Assembly: GCF_002257695.2 (NCBI RefSeq)
Contig: NZ_CP155571.1
DNA length: 64,000 nucleotides
Source of the DNA: Sporomusa acidovorans
Lineage (GTDB): Bacteria > Bacillota > Negativicutes > Sporomusales > Sporomusaceae
Reading direction: 5' to 3' (one strand)
Part shown: one piece after another, positions 25,327 to 33,158 of the stretch
Numbering within the stretch: position 1 is the stretch's first letter
Layout of the letters: each line of letters begins with the position of its first letter
Notes under the pieces: generated by a model
What the model was told of the DNA's origin: nothing
Database searches by the model: none
Seen by the model: the letters and a program-made list of their open reading frames with translations, nothing else
Translations under genes and position numbers: made by a program

Positions 25327-27180
25327 TCATAATGTATAATTTTTGCCAAGAATATGTGCGGTATTTACATTAAACATATTTGCGTAAGTTCCATATCTGG
25401 CAATATTACCATTTAGAATGCTGGGTATTGTTGGTGTAGTGTTTAATGCCATTGCGGGCCTTGTGCTTACCGAACAAACAAAAACGTTATTTAGATATGA
25501 ACAATTTTCTGGAGATTGCTTAATGGCAGCTTCACCATTGGCTGAACCACACTCACAAAAATAATTGTCGGCGATGAGCGAATTTGTGGGAGAACCAACC
25601 AGCGCGGCCTCTAATGTTGTCAGGGTATTGTTAGTAATAGTTCCCGTAGTAAATGATGATGTGGTATATATACCATTCTTGCTACTAATAAACTTATTAC
25701 CGCTAATCGTTATATTTGTTCCAGACCCACACACGACACCGCCTGTACCGCCGTAATATATATTTCCCAAAACATTTACATTTTTAAAAGTACCGTTAAG
25801 TTGCAATCCGACACCATTATTTTTAAAAATATTATTGCTGATTATTACATTACAAAAACCACGGCCACTCCCGCCAATAATGCCATATTCAACATTATTC
25901 TCAAATAAACAGTTAGAGATAAAAATGGAACCTGTATCTGAAGTACTTGATTCGATGTCTATACCGCAATTAGGATTTGCGCCATTTGTGTGATAAAAGG
26001 TACAATTAATCACTTTTATATTATACACGGAATTAATCGTTAAACCGTCCATTGTGTTGTTTTCAAAAACTACATTATCATAGACAATGTTTTTACAATT
26101 AATATTCATATTTGTCTCACAAAAACAGCAAGAACCATCACCAATGAAATCACCCAAGTGAATATCTCTTATTGTAACATTATAAGAACTAAAAATTTCG
26201 ACACCTATTCCCATAAAAACGGTAATTTCGTTACCAGTAAAACTATGATCGACCCGTTCACCTAATATTTTACCACCATTGATGGTGACATTTTTTGCTT
26301 GCCTTATGTTGAGAATGGAATGAACTTTTTCGCTTGATAATGGAACCTGTTTGATCACGGCATTTGGATGCATTTCAAAGGTCATTGGGGAGTAAATTAT
26401 TATACCCCTATTGTGATTATCACTATAACCATTGACCATGTAAGGATTAAAAGAAGCGGGAACATAGACTTTACCCGGACTTATATAGCCATCGCTTAAT
26501 TTCGTCCAAACTACAGTACCATCTGTAACGGTGTCTAATACTTTTTTGCCTGTAATATCCGGCGCAGTAGCACCTGAGGTTCCTGCGGAAGTACATCTCC
26601 ATATTGATAGATAATCGTCGTTTTCAGTGATACACCAACGAACAACCTGATTTAAGACATACTTTATGTTGTTTGCTCGTACATAATTCCAAGGGTTAAG
26701 CGAGTCATCGGATAAATAGTATTCAGAACGCAAAGTTACGGAATATACAGCTCGTTTAAAGGCTGTAGTATCATCTGTAATGCCGTCTCCCTTAGCTCCC
26801 CACCATAGTGGAGTTGCATATTTTAGACCGACAACCTTGCTATTGGAGGAAAATATTTGCTGAGCATCAGGCGCGCTAAACGGACCATTAATAGTTAATA
26901 CCCCATTGGAAACCGTAAAGCATCCGTTATCTACCATTTGTATTCCTATATTAGTGGGAATCGTTGCATCACTAGAAATAACCACATTACTCGATACTAT
27001 CAATGTGACTGCATTTGTCGCATATGTTTTAATAATTTCTTTAAATGCAGCCGTATCGTCAGTAATACCATCACCTATAACTCCAAAATTTTTAACATCA
27101 ATAAATCCATAATTTATTGCGCGAGGCTCAATTGGTTCTTCTATCGCCTCGGGTTCAACTCCAGGAAGTTCTATTGCCAT
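25327..27180 (-). CDS. Right-handed beta-helix protein (pectate-lyase superfamily), tailspike-like
   Basis: The 617-residue protein has two copies of the pectate-lyase superfamily entry motif GDGITDDTxAF (about residues 35 and 133). Many NxTINxxxF-type turns follow and form a right-handed beta-helix to the end. There is no signal peptide; the N-terminus is acidic and proline-rich. Such proteins cut or bind acidic polysaccharides, as phage tailspikes or surface depolymerases do. Lying convergent to the exopolysaccharide cluster, it may act on that polymer, but export without a signal peptide is unexplained. GAGGTGGAGG precedes the start. Catalytic residues cannot be assigned by eye. Confidence 0.75.
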   Translation of the reverse strand: MAIELPGVEPEAIEEPIEPRAINYGFIDVKNFGVIGDGITDDTAAFKEIIKTYATNAVTLIVSSNVVISSDATIPTNIGIQMVDNGCFTVSNGVLTINGPFSAPDAQQIFSSNSKVVGLKYATPLWWGAKGDGITDDTTAFKRAVYSVTLRSEYYLSDDSLNPWNYVRANNIKYVLNQVVRWCITENDDYLSIWRCTSAGTSGATAPDITGKKVLDTVTDGTVVWTKLSDGYISPGKVYVPASFNPYMVNGYSDNHNRGIIIYSPMTFEMHPNAVIKQVPLSSEKVHSILNIRQAKNVTINGGKILGERVDHSFTGNEITVFMGIGVEIFSSYNVTIRDIHLGDFIGDGSCCFCETNMNINCKNIVYDNVVFENNTMDGLTINSVYNIKVINCTFYHTNGANPNCGIDIESSTSDTGSIFISNCLFENNVEYGIIGGSGRGFCNVIISNNIFKNNGVGLQLNGTFKNVNVLGNIYYGGTGGVVCGSGTNITISGNKFISSKNGIYTTSSFTTGTITNNTLTTLEAALVGSPTNSLIADNYFCECGSANGEAAIKQSPENCSYLNNVFVCSVSTRPAMALNTTPTIPSILNGNIARYGTYANMFNVNTAHILGKNYTL

Positions 27181-27366
27181 TTTAATACCTCCACCTCGAT
27201 TTGTAACGGTATGAATCGCTACTGTTTTTTATAGATAGCTCCTGCTTTAACTCATTTACTACATAATATTCGCTGGTGACTTTTATTGACTTAACATTGC
27301 AAAGAGATTAAAGTTATGTCCTTGAATGGAGTAATGGCGTTGTTAACAATAATATCAATTGGCAAC

Positions 27367-27426
27367 AAAAACCCCAATGCCTGAGGGAATAAAGCTGTTT
27401 TTAATATCAGATATTGGGGTGTTTTT
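27367..27426. terminator. Terminator-like hairpin
   Basis: AAAACCCCAAT (27367-27377) pairs with ATTGGGGTGTTTT at 27413-27425. The T-tract is on the plus strand and the A-rich start allows minus-strand use too. It lies at the end of the minus-strand hydrolase remnant. Confidence 0.6.
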
Positions 27427-27428
27427 GA

Positions 27429-27905
27429 CTAATTTTTATAAATGTTTTTAGGGTCAGAAAAATTACATCCGTGAAGAGGAGATATTTCACCGGTTTTTAG
27501 AAAATGCTTAATTCTATTTTCAAAAAGTAATTTTATAAACGTAACTAGAAGGATGAAGCCGCCAACAAATTCTAGCACTAATAAAAGTTGAAAATGAAAT
27601 TCCCCAAAGTAGATTGTCTGTCCCCAGGGGCCATAAGGTTCTTCGGGCAAATTCGGTAGAGGAACAGGCCAAAATAATACTTTGGGAAAATGCCACATAA
27701 GGTCAAATAAATCATGTAAAATTGAACCTATCCAGAGAGTTAGGCATAAACTCCTATGTCGGTTATTTCGTAGAAGTTTACTTATGTTATACAGTAAAAC
27801 GAGAAAAAATAATGAATGCCCGAAACTTTTTATGAAGATGTGATTACCGGCAGACAGTATTCCTACGGGTTTATCGATTAAATCAGGTAGAAGGGAACCG
27901 ACTAA
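27429..27905 (-). pseudogene. N-terminally truncated YdjM-like membrane hydrolase
   Basis: The minus-strand frame reads LVGSLLPDLIDKPVG, KSFGHSLFFLVLL and LHDLFDLMWHFP, with several membrane helices. This matches the YdjM/LexA-regulated 'membrane-bound metal-dependent hydrolase' family, in which the PD and H-D residues are conserved. A stop codon sits just upstream of this frame (about 27906), and the usual N-terminal helix is absent. The gene appears 5'-truncated unless an internal start (for example ATG 27698, giving 89 residues) is used. Confidence 0.5.
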
Positions 27906-27933
27906 ACATATTCATATTTATCAAAGATAAGAT

Positions 27934-27980
27934 AGACAACCTCTTAATACTAGGCAATGGTTATAAGGTTGTCTTTTGTG
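27934..27980. terminator. Terminator-like hairpin upstream of the RiPP-like operon
   Basis: AGACAACCT (27934-27942) pairs with AGGTTGTCT (27966-27974) and is followed by TTTT. It insulates the downstream operon from transcription arriving from the left. Confidence 0.6.
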
Positions 27981-28010
27981 TTGAAATAAGTGCAGTTCAC
28001 GCGAGAAAAC

Positions 28011-28039
28011 TTGCTGGGAAAATAAGGGTAAACTATAAT
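28011..28039 (+). promoter_or_regulatory. Promoter of the RiPP-like operon
   Basis: TTGCTG (28011-28016), a 17-bp spacer and a perfect TATAAT (28034-28039). The GGTAAACTATAAT context recurs before the small gene at 32652. Confidence 0.6.
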
Positions 28040-28086
28040 TTGATTAAGACTGAGGCAGTAACACTTTAAGGAAAGGATTTATACCG

Positions 28087-29055
28087 GTGAGGCAATGTAA
28101 TAATGATGTAAATAATAACTATTGCTATTCGGCTTTTGGCCTTCGAATTGATTCTGAAGTTGTGCTGCCGGAGTTGCCTATAGTAGCGGGCAATGCTGCC
28201 GATGTCAGGATTCGTTATGGAGATGCGCGGGATAAACTGGACTTTTCGCTGAACGAGGGATATGATTATCAGGCGGCAGCCGGCAGTTTTTTGTTCCGGG
28301 TGGATAGAGTTGCTTCCTATAGTATAACCAACGGGGAGGAAATCGTAGTAAGACCCTGCAACCAAGCGAGCTTTCGGATGATTAGACTGTATCTCCTGGG
28401 AACTGTTATGGGAGTGCTGCTGATGCAGCGAGGACTGTTGCCGATACATGGCAGCACGGTTGTGATTAATGGTTGCGGCGTGATATTTACCGGCATATCT
28501 GGCGCTGGTAAGTCAACTATGGCAGCGGCGCTGCATAAAAAAGGGTATCCCTTACTGGCTGATGATGTTTCCGCCATTATATGCGACCCCAACGGTATAT
28601 TTTGGGTGAACCCCGGATATCCGCAACAAAAATTGTGGCAGGCTAGCGCTGCAATGATGGGCATAGATACTGCCGCTTTTGATAGGGTTTGTGAAGATAA
28701 GGATAAGTATGCGGTCCCGGTAGCTGCGGGTTTTAGGAGATCCCCGGTACCAGTTGCCGCAGTTTATGAAATTGTTGTAAAACCGTGTGCAGATGTTTCA
28801 ATAGTACCTCTAAAAGGGGCAGCGAAACTTACGACAATCATGGGGAATACCTACCGGGGAGAATTTATAAACGGTTTGGGAATGCAAGTCACTCATTTTA
28901 AACAGTGTGCACATTTGATAAAACAAGTACAGGCTTTTCGGCTGACGCGGCCGGAACTAGGAATATCGCTGGATAGACAGATAGAAATTCTGCTGCAGCA
29001 TAATAAACAATCTTTTGCCGCTGATGAAACTGGTAGGTTTTATCATTTGGCATGA
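28087..29055 (+). CDS. HPr-kinase-like RiPP precursor kinase
   Basis: The 322-residue protein has a diverged N-terminal half, then HGSTVV (about residues 121-126), Walker A GISGAGKST (136-144) and LLADDVSAI (157-163). This is the fold of HPr kinase and its relatives in lasso-peptide clusters, such as the paeninodin kinase that phosphorylates the C-terminal serine of its precursor (established for that system). Both precursor-like peptides encoded downstream end in Ser, which supports the same role here (inference). GTG 28087 with upstream AAGGAAAGG is the start. It heads a unidirectional set with the PqqD-like, protease, precursor and exporter genes. No HPr or PTS genes are near, arguing against carbon control. 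Confidence 0.75.
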   Translation: MRQCNNDVNNNYCYSAFGLRIDSEVVLPELPIVAGNAADVRIRYGDARDKLDFSLNEGYDYQAAAGSFLFRVDRVASYSITNGEEIVVRPCNQASFRMIRLYLLGTVMGVLLMQRGLLPIHGSTVVINGCGVIFTGISGAGKSTMAAALHKKGYPLLADDVSAIICDPNGIFWVNPGYPQQKLWQASAAMMGIDTAAFDRVCEDKDKYAVPVAAGFRRSPVPVAAVYEIVVKPCADVSIVPLKGAAKLTTIMGNTYRGEFINGLGMQVTHFKQCAHLIKQVQAFRLTRPELGISLDRQIEILLQHNKQSFAADETGRFYHLA

Positions 29056-29118
29056 TTATAGCGGCAAGATGGCTTTATATCCAAGGTGAGAGGCTACTTT
29101 GAGGGAGGCTATAAGTTA

Positions 29119-29406
29119 ATGAACAAACAAGGTATTAGTCCTGATGCCAAGGTATTTCGGATTATGGAAATAGTAGCTGCTGAAATGGACGGAGAAACCG
29201 TAATGATCAGTATAGAAAATGGCAAGTATTATGGAATGGATGCTATTGGCAGCAGAATTTGGGAGTTGCTTGAAACTCCCAAAAGTGTGGCGGAAGTAAT
29301 TCAGGTTTTAGGTGAAGAATATGAGGTTGAGCAACAACAGTGCCAGGCGGACACTATTGAATTTCTTGACTTTTTATTCCAAGAAGGACTTGTTAAGGTT
29401 GCTTAG
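29119..29406 (+). CDS. PqqD-like RiPP recognition protein (lasso B1 type)
   Basis: The 95-residue protein fits the RiPP recognition element of lasso-peptide B1 proteins. Its central TVMISIENGKYYGMDAIGSRIWELLE pattern (split by GKYYG-M/L and GSRIWELL) is followed by helices ending in FLDFLFQEGLVKV. Such proteins bind the precursor leader and present it to the B2 protease. ATG 29119 is preferred to 29086 because GGGAGG at 29103-29108 fits it. The end overlaps the protease start, implying coupled synthesis and probably complex formation. Confidence 0.85.
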   Translation: MNKQGISPDAKVFRIMEIVAAEMDGETVMISIENGKYYGMDAIGSRIWELLETPKSVAEVIQVLGEEYEVEQQQCQADTIEFLDFLFQEGLVKVA

Positions 29407-29848
29407 GATAGTCTTAAAATACATTCGCTGTTCGTGGAATGACAAGCTGCTATTATTGTATGTGTTTTTTTTACTGGCAATTGTCAGGTTGCTTATTGTA
29501 CTTGTTCCTTTTCGCTATATTACCACTTACTTAGGCAAGCATATGCAAGAATCTCCTTATGCTGATGATAATGAGAATATATTTATTAATCAGGTAGGAT
29601 GGGCTATTTTGGCTGTTAGCCGCCATACCCCTTTTGAAAGTAAATGCCTGGTTCAGGCAATAACCGGAAAAATATTACTTCGCCGTCGACACCTGAAAAA
29701 TACGATGTATTTGGGGGTTGCAAAGAATTTAGAAAATCAAATGATGGCTCATGCCTGGCTTCGCTCTGGAAACGTAATTGTGACAGGAGGCGATATTAGT
29801 AATAAGTTTACTGTCGTTGCTAAGTTTGCTGATGTTGAAAGTGGATAG
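29399..29848 (+). CDS. Lasso-peptide B2-type transglutaminase-like leader protease
   Basis: The protein is about 149 residues from TTG 29399 (AAGAAGGA upstream; overlaps the PqqD-like gene by eight bases). A hydrophobic segment (about residues 16-36) precedes the McjB-C-type domain. The presumed nucleophile is Cys83 in FESKCLVQA, and the presumed His118 lies in MMAHAWLRSG, matching the C...HAW pattern of the family. It should remove the leader after the threonine-containing site seen in both precursors. The ATP-dependent ring-forming partner (C protein) normally encoded with it is missing here, so the product may be linear. Confidence 0.82.
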   Translation: MLRIVLKYIRCSWNDKLLLLYVFFLLAIVRLLIVLVPFRYITTYLGKHMQESPYADDNENIFINQVGWAILAVSRHTPFESKCLVQAITGKILLRRRHLKNTMYLGVAKNLENQMMAHAWLRSGNVIVTGGDISNKFTVVAKFADVESG

Positions 29849-29871
29849 AACGTAGAGACGGAGGTATTTTA

Positions 29872-29970
29872 ATGGTAGAGTTAGTTGGTATGTTGATAGT
29901 AGCATGGTTATTATTGTCTACCGTTTTTTTTTTTAGGATCGATATCTGCCGTATCAGTGAAAAAGTCTAA
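29872..29970 (+). CDS. Small single-span membrane peptide in the RiPP-like operon
   Basis: ATG 29872 has GGAGG at normal spacing and encodes 32 residues: one hydrophobic helix (about residues 4-21) and a short basic tail ending SEKV. A run of 11 Ts interrupts the helix codons. A one-base slip there would replace the tail with LGSISAVSVKKSKRS. It could be an immunity peptide, a membrane anchor or a third product; no family is recognised. It lies 23 bases after the protease gene. Confidence 0.5.
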   Translation: MVELVGMLIVAWLLLSTVFFFRIDICRISEKV

Positions 29971-30117
29971 ACGGTCTTAAGTGAAACGCGTTGCATTGTA
30001 CAAATATCTATACGAACAGGGAGGCCGTCGGCGCAAGAATTAATTAGCATTTAGATAAAGGCAGGCGTTAATCTGGCTTTCGAGAGACAAAATATACGAG
30101 AAAGGGGGTGAGTGTGG

Positions 30118-30297
30118 ATGAGCAAAAAGGAGTGGGGTAAACCGCTGGTTACAAAATTAGATATATTGATGACGGAATATTGGTTAGATGATTTTGAAAA
30201 ATGGTTTAGAGGGCTATATCCAGGCCTTCCTATGCCTGACGGAGATCATTTCAAGAAATATTACGAGCAATGGCAGGCTACATTAGGCGGTTCCTAA
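30118..30297 (+). CDS. Lasso-like RiPP precursor peptide 1
   Basis: The 59-residue peptide starts MSKKEWGKPLVTKLDILMT. This matches the W/Y-x-x-P...L...T leader pattern of lasso precursors of the paeninodin type, with Thr at position 19. Twelve of the first 19 residues are identical, position for position, to peptide 2 at 32357. If Thr is the second-last leader residue, the core begins at Tyr21 (YWLDDFEKWF...), is aromatic and charged, has Glu at core position 7, and ends LGGS. The C-terminal Ser is the expected target of the kinase. ATG 30118 has GGGGG at 30104-30108; GTG 30112 is less likely. A large hairpin follows the stop. Confidence 0.75.
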   Translation: MSKKEWGKPLVTKLDILMTEYWLDDFEKWFRGLYPGLPMPDGDHFKKYYEQWQATLGGS

Positions 30298-30301
30298 CGG
30301 T

Positions 30302-30355
30302 GAGAAGCTTTGGGACAGTTTTGTAAAAGATGCTTAGGCTGTCCCAAAACTTCTC
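30302..30355 (+). promoter_or_regulatory. Hairpin between precursor 1 and exporter gene
   Basis: A 17-bp stem with one mismatch (30302-30318 with 30339-30355) lies right after the precursor stop and has no strong T-tract. It may stabilise precursor mRNA or partly terminate transcription so that peptide is made in excess of exporter. Confidence 0.65.
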
Positions 30356-30417
30356 ATTGTCAGGTAATGTCGTTATTGACTTGTCTGGCAGCAGTGAAAG
30401 GCGTTGAGGATGAAACT

Positions 30418-32193
30418 ATGCTAAAGCCTTTATTTATGTATGTTTTAAAATTATATAATTTTGTACAGGCAAAATTGATACTTGACTTATTCTTAACTAT
30501 TGGCTTAGGCTTGCTTGAAGGGGCTAGCATTATGATGTTACTCCCACTCCTTACCCTTGCCGGTATTACTAGCAATCAAACGACGGGGGTTGGGCATCTG
30601 GTCGAGGAATACTTAAATATTTCAGGCATTGCTTTGCCGCTTGTTCTTATGGTCTATATTGGCATCAATGCCGGGCAGGCATGGCTGCAAAGCTATGAGT
30701 CTATCTTAAACAGCAGTATCAGGGAGAGCTTTGCTACATATTTATATACAAATATCTATCAGACGATAACCTATGCCCGTTGGTCATTCTTTCTTGAGAC
30801 AAAGAGGGCGGACATTATTCATGTTATAACTACAGAAATGCCTAAAGTAATCACAGGGGCCTATCAGTTTTTGCAAATGATTATCACGGCGATGATTGCC
30901 GTGATTCATGTGGGAATTGCTTTTATTTTAGCCCCTTATCTAACATTATTAGTACTTTTCTGCGGTTTAATATTATCTGGCTGCTTGCAGTTTACCATAC
31001 GCAGAACCCGTAAAATGAGTACCACTCTCTCAGATTGCGCCAGTCTGCTGTTTTCCGAAATCAGTGAGCATTTTAACGGAATTAAAGAGATTAAAAGCTA
31101 TGGTGTTGAAGCGCAACAGGTAAAAAACTTTGAAAATCATTGGAGAAAAATTGGCGGCGTGCTTGTTGAATTAGCTAAGCTGCGTAGTCAGTCTTCCTTT
31201 ATATATAGAGTGGGGGCAGCAGTTTTTATCAGCGTTTTTTACTTTTTTGCCATTGAAATTTTTCACAGTGACCCCAGAGAGTTAATTATAGTATTTGTTA
31301 TTTTCACTAGATTGTGGCCGCGATTTTCTTCTTTTCAGGCGGGATTTCAGTCGTTGACTATGATGCTGCCGGCATTTCAAAAGGTTACCGATCTTAATAA
31401 CCGATGCAAGGCCGAAACGGAGCAGGGAGATTTGCATCAAAGAACAGAGAAGTTTAATTTGCGAACAGGAATACGGGTTGCTAATGTTTCTTTCCGTTAT
31501 GGCGCGAGTAACCAGCGGTATGCAGTAAGAAAAGTTAACTTTTTTATACCTGCAGGAACAACAACCGCTATTGTGGGAGTATCAGGCGCCGGTAAAAGTA
31601 CGTTGGCTGATTTGGTTCTTGGCTTAATTGAGCCTGAACAAGGAGAAATATGGATTGATGATAAGCGGCTTGCTGCTGATAGTAATCGCTACTTGTGGCG
31701 GCATTCCATCGGCTATGTGCCGCAAGATGCTTTTCTGTTTAATGCCAGTATTCGGGATAATTTAACTTGGGCCTACCCTGCGGCAACAGAGCAAGACCTG
31801 TGGCAAGCGCTGCAGTTAGCCGCAATTGATGATTTTGTCAAAGGGTTGCCTAATGGGCTGGACTCATTGGTTGGGGACCGGGGAATACGGCTATCGGGTG
31901 GCGAACGGCAGCGTATCGTTTTGGCTAGGGCCCTATTAAGAAAACCCGCATTGCTTATTTTGGATGAAGCGACCAGTTCGCTGGATACAGAAAACGAAAG
32001 GCGTATCCAAGAGGCGATCGACGGTCTTAGGGGGAAATTGACAATTCTTATCGTGGCTCACCGGATTTCAACGATAAAAAATGCCGATCAGATTCTTGTT
32101 ATGGAAAAAGGAAGGATCGTGGAGCGAGGCCGTTATCAAACTTTTATTGAGGATGAGGAAAGCCGTTTTTATCGGTTGGCTGCAATGTCGTAA
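30418..32193 (+). CDS. ABC exporter of the RiPP-like locus
   Basis: The 591-residue half-transporter has a six-helix membrane domain (about residues 15-310) and an ATPase domain with Walker A GVSGAGKST, Q-loop VPQDAFLF, signature LSGGERQR, Walker B LLILDEATSSLD and H-loop VAHR. There is no C39 peptidase domain at the N-terminus, consistent with leader removal by the separate B2 protease. It resembles the D exporters of lasso clusters, which secrete the product and give immunity. ATG 30418 (GAGGA upstream) is preferred; an upstream start would translate through the preceding hairpin. Confidence 0.85.
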   Translation: MLKPLFMYVLKLYNFVQAKLILDLFLTIGLGLLEGASIMMLLPLLTLAGITSNQTTGVGHLVEEYLNISGIALPLVLMVYIGINAGQAWLQSYESILNSSIRESFATYLYTNIYQTITYARWSFFLETKRADIIHVITTEMPKVITGAYQFLQMIITAMIAVIHVGIAFILAPYLTLLVLFCGLILSGCLQFTIRRTRKMSTTLSDCASLLFSEISEHFNGIKEIKSYGVEAQQVKNFENHWRKIGGVLVELAKLRSQSSFIYRVGAAVFISVFYFFAIEIFHSDPRELIIVFVIFTRLWPRFSSFQAGFQSLTMMLPAFQKVTDLNNRCKAETEQGDLHQRTEKFNLRTGIRVANVSFRYGASNQRYAVRKVNFFIPAGTTTAIVGVSGAGKSTLADLVLGLIEPEQGEIWIDDKRLAADSNRYLWRHSIGYVPQDAFLFNASIRDNLTWAYPAATEQDLWQALQLAAIDDFVKGLPNGLDSLVGDRGIRLSGGERQRIVLARALLRKPALLILDEATSSLDTENERRIQEAIDGLRGKLTILIVAHRISTIKNADQILVMEKGRIVERGRYQTFIEDEESRFYRLAAMS

Positions 32194-32356
32194 AGCGCTA
32201 GCGTTATTTAGATTGCATATGTAAAAGCGTTGTTACATATTAATATACCAATATAGACTGCCTAATGGAATTTTGTTGGGTAAGTACCATAGATTTAGTT
32301 GAAAATTATAAAATGGAATCGTAAACAATCTGTTTTACTAGAAAGGAGCTGTATTC

Positions 32357-32524
32357 ATGTCACGAAAAAAGTGGAGTAAACCTTGTGTAGCAGAACTTGA
32401 TATTCTGAGGACAGGTTTAATTTTGGGTAATGGTTTAACAAATGATGCTATAGCTGCATGGCTGCTTAGTTTGATTGATGGAGGAGGTCACCATCATTCA
32501 AAGTCGAATCCGGTTGAATCCTAA
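32357..32524 (+). CDS. Lasso-like RiPP precursor peptide 2
   Basis: The 55-residue peptide has AAAGGAG before ATG 32357 and begins MSRKKWSKPCVAELDILRT, nearly the same leader as peptide 1, with W6, P9, V11, L14-L17 and T19 conserved. The rest is hydrophobic, then glycine- and histidine-rich: a helix-like NDAIAAWLLSLIDGGG is followed by HHH, and it ends NPVES. There is no Asp or Glu at core positions 7-9 to form a lasso ring if cleavage follows the usual rule. The C-terminal Ser again suits the kinase. It lies 163 bases after the exporter, and a small GGAGAAA hairpin (32543-32562) follows. Confidence 0.72.
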   Translation: MSRKKWSKPCVAELDILRTGLILGNGLTNDAIAAWLLSLIDGGGHHHSKSNPVES

Positions 32525-32651
32525 TTAATTAAGAAACGGTCGGGAGAAATTCATTTTTCTCCAAGAATCGGAAAATTAAATGCATATGGTAAACTATAAT
32601 GGCTTTAACTAGTAATTTTAGTGGTCAAACTGCTTGGTAAGGGGAAAAGGA

Positions 32652-32879
32652 ATGCGTAAGAAATTATTGTTATGCATGAATGAACTAGGTTTGGCCGAAA
32701 AGGCTTTGGTCAGAATGACTCAGTTGGTTTTTTATAAGTCAGGTCGTAAAGATTTCAGTAATGAGGAACTGGAGGAATTTACCGATCATTACCTGCAATT
32801 GGGGCTTTTAGAACACACGCTGCACAAATTAAGAATGGAGTTAACGGAGTGGATGAAAGCAACGAATGAAGGTAAATAA
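32652..32879 (+). CDS. Small helical protein, possibly Spo0E-like
   Basis: The 75-residue mostly helical protein contains RKDFSNEELEEFTDHYLQLG. This loosely fits the S-x-E-L-(D/E)-x3-(I/T)-x2-Y pattern of Spo0E-like aspartyl-phosphate phosphatases that slow sporulation, but the match is weak. ATG 32652 has GGGGAAAAGG upstream. A TATAAT with GGTAAAC context lies about 60 bases before it, so it may have its own promoter. Whether it belongs to the RiPP-like locus is unknown. Confidence 0.4.
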   Translation: MRKKLLLCMNELGLAEKALVRMTQLVFYKSGRKDFSNEELEEFTDHYLQLGLLEHTLHKLRMELTEWMKATNEGK

Positions 32880-32911
32880 TCTATACAGAGAAATAGTGGG
32901 GGGCTGTATGG

Positions 32912-33016
32912 ATGGCTGAATTTAGGAAGCTTAAACATGCGGGGGGATTGGCTAAAATCTCGGATATGCCGATGATTGAGACCGCGAGAAACAATCATTT
33001 AGATGCGATTAACTGA
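32912..33016 (+). CDS. Very small ORF, unknown
   Basis: A 34-residue frame (MAEFRKLKHAGGLAKISDM...) is preceded by GTGGGGGG about ten bases upstream and ends just before a strong terminator. It shares no clear leader with the two precursors. The ribosome-binding site and position make it plausible, but nothing else supports it. Confidence 0.35.
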   Translation: MAEFRKLKHAGGLAKISDMPMIETARNNHLDAIN

Positions 33017-33023
33017 TTTTGAC

Positions 33024-33064
33024 AAAAAGGCTAGGGCAGTTCAGTAAACTGCCCTAGCCTTTTT
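33024..33064. terminator. Strong bidirectional terminator
   Basis: An 18-bp perfect stem (33024-33041 with 33047-33064) has A- and T-rich ends and closes the RiPP-like region. The next gene is on the opposite strand. Confidence 0.9.
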
Positions 33065-33158
33065 GTTAAATAGTGAATATACTTTCTTATGTCACATCAA
33101 GACTATGCCTAGATGAAAACTGAAATTTTCTATTTGTAGGCCAAAGCCGTGTCTAATG

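Noticed and set aside
28087..29055. HPr kinase of carbon catabolite control
   Set aside because: There are no PTS, HPr or lgt-type neighbours, the N-terminal half is diverged, and RiPP-type genes follow directly.
30118..30297. Calling peptide 1 a classical lasso peptide
   Set aside because: The leader fits and Glu lies at core position 7, but no ring-forming C protein is present and the core would start with Tyr. I only claim a lasso-like precursor.
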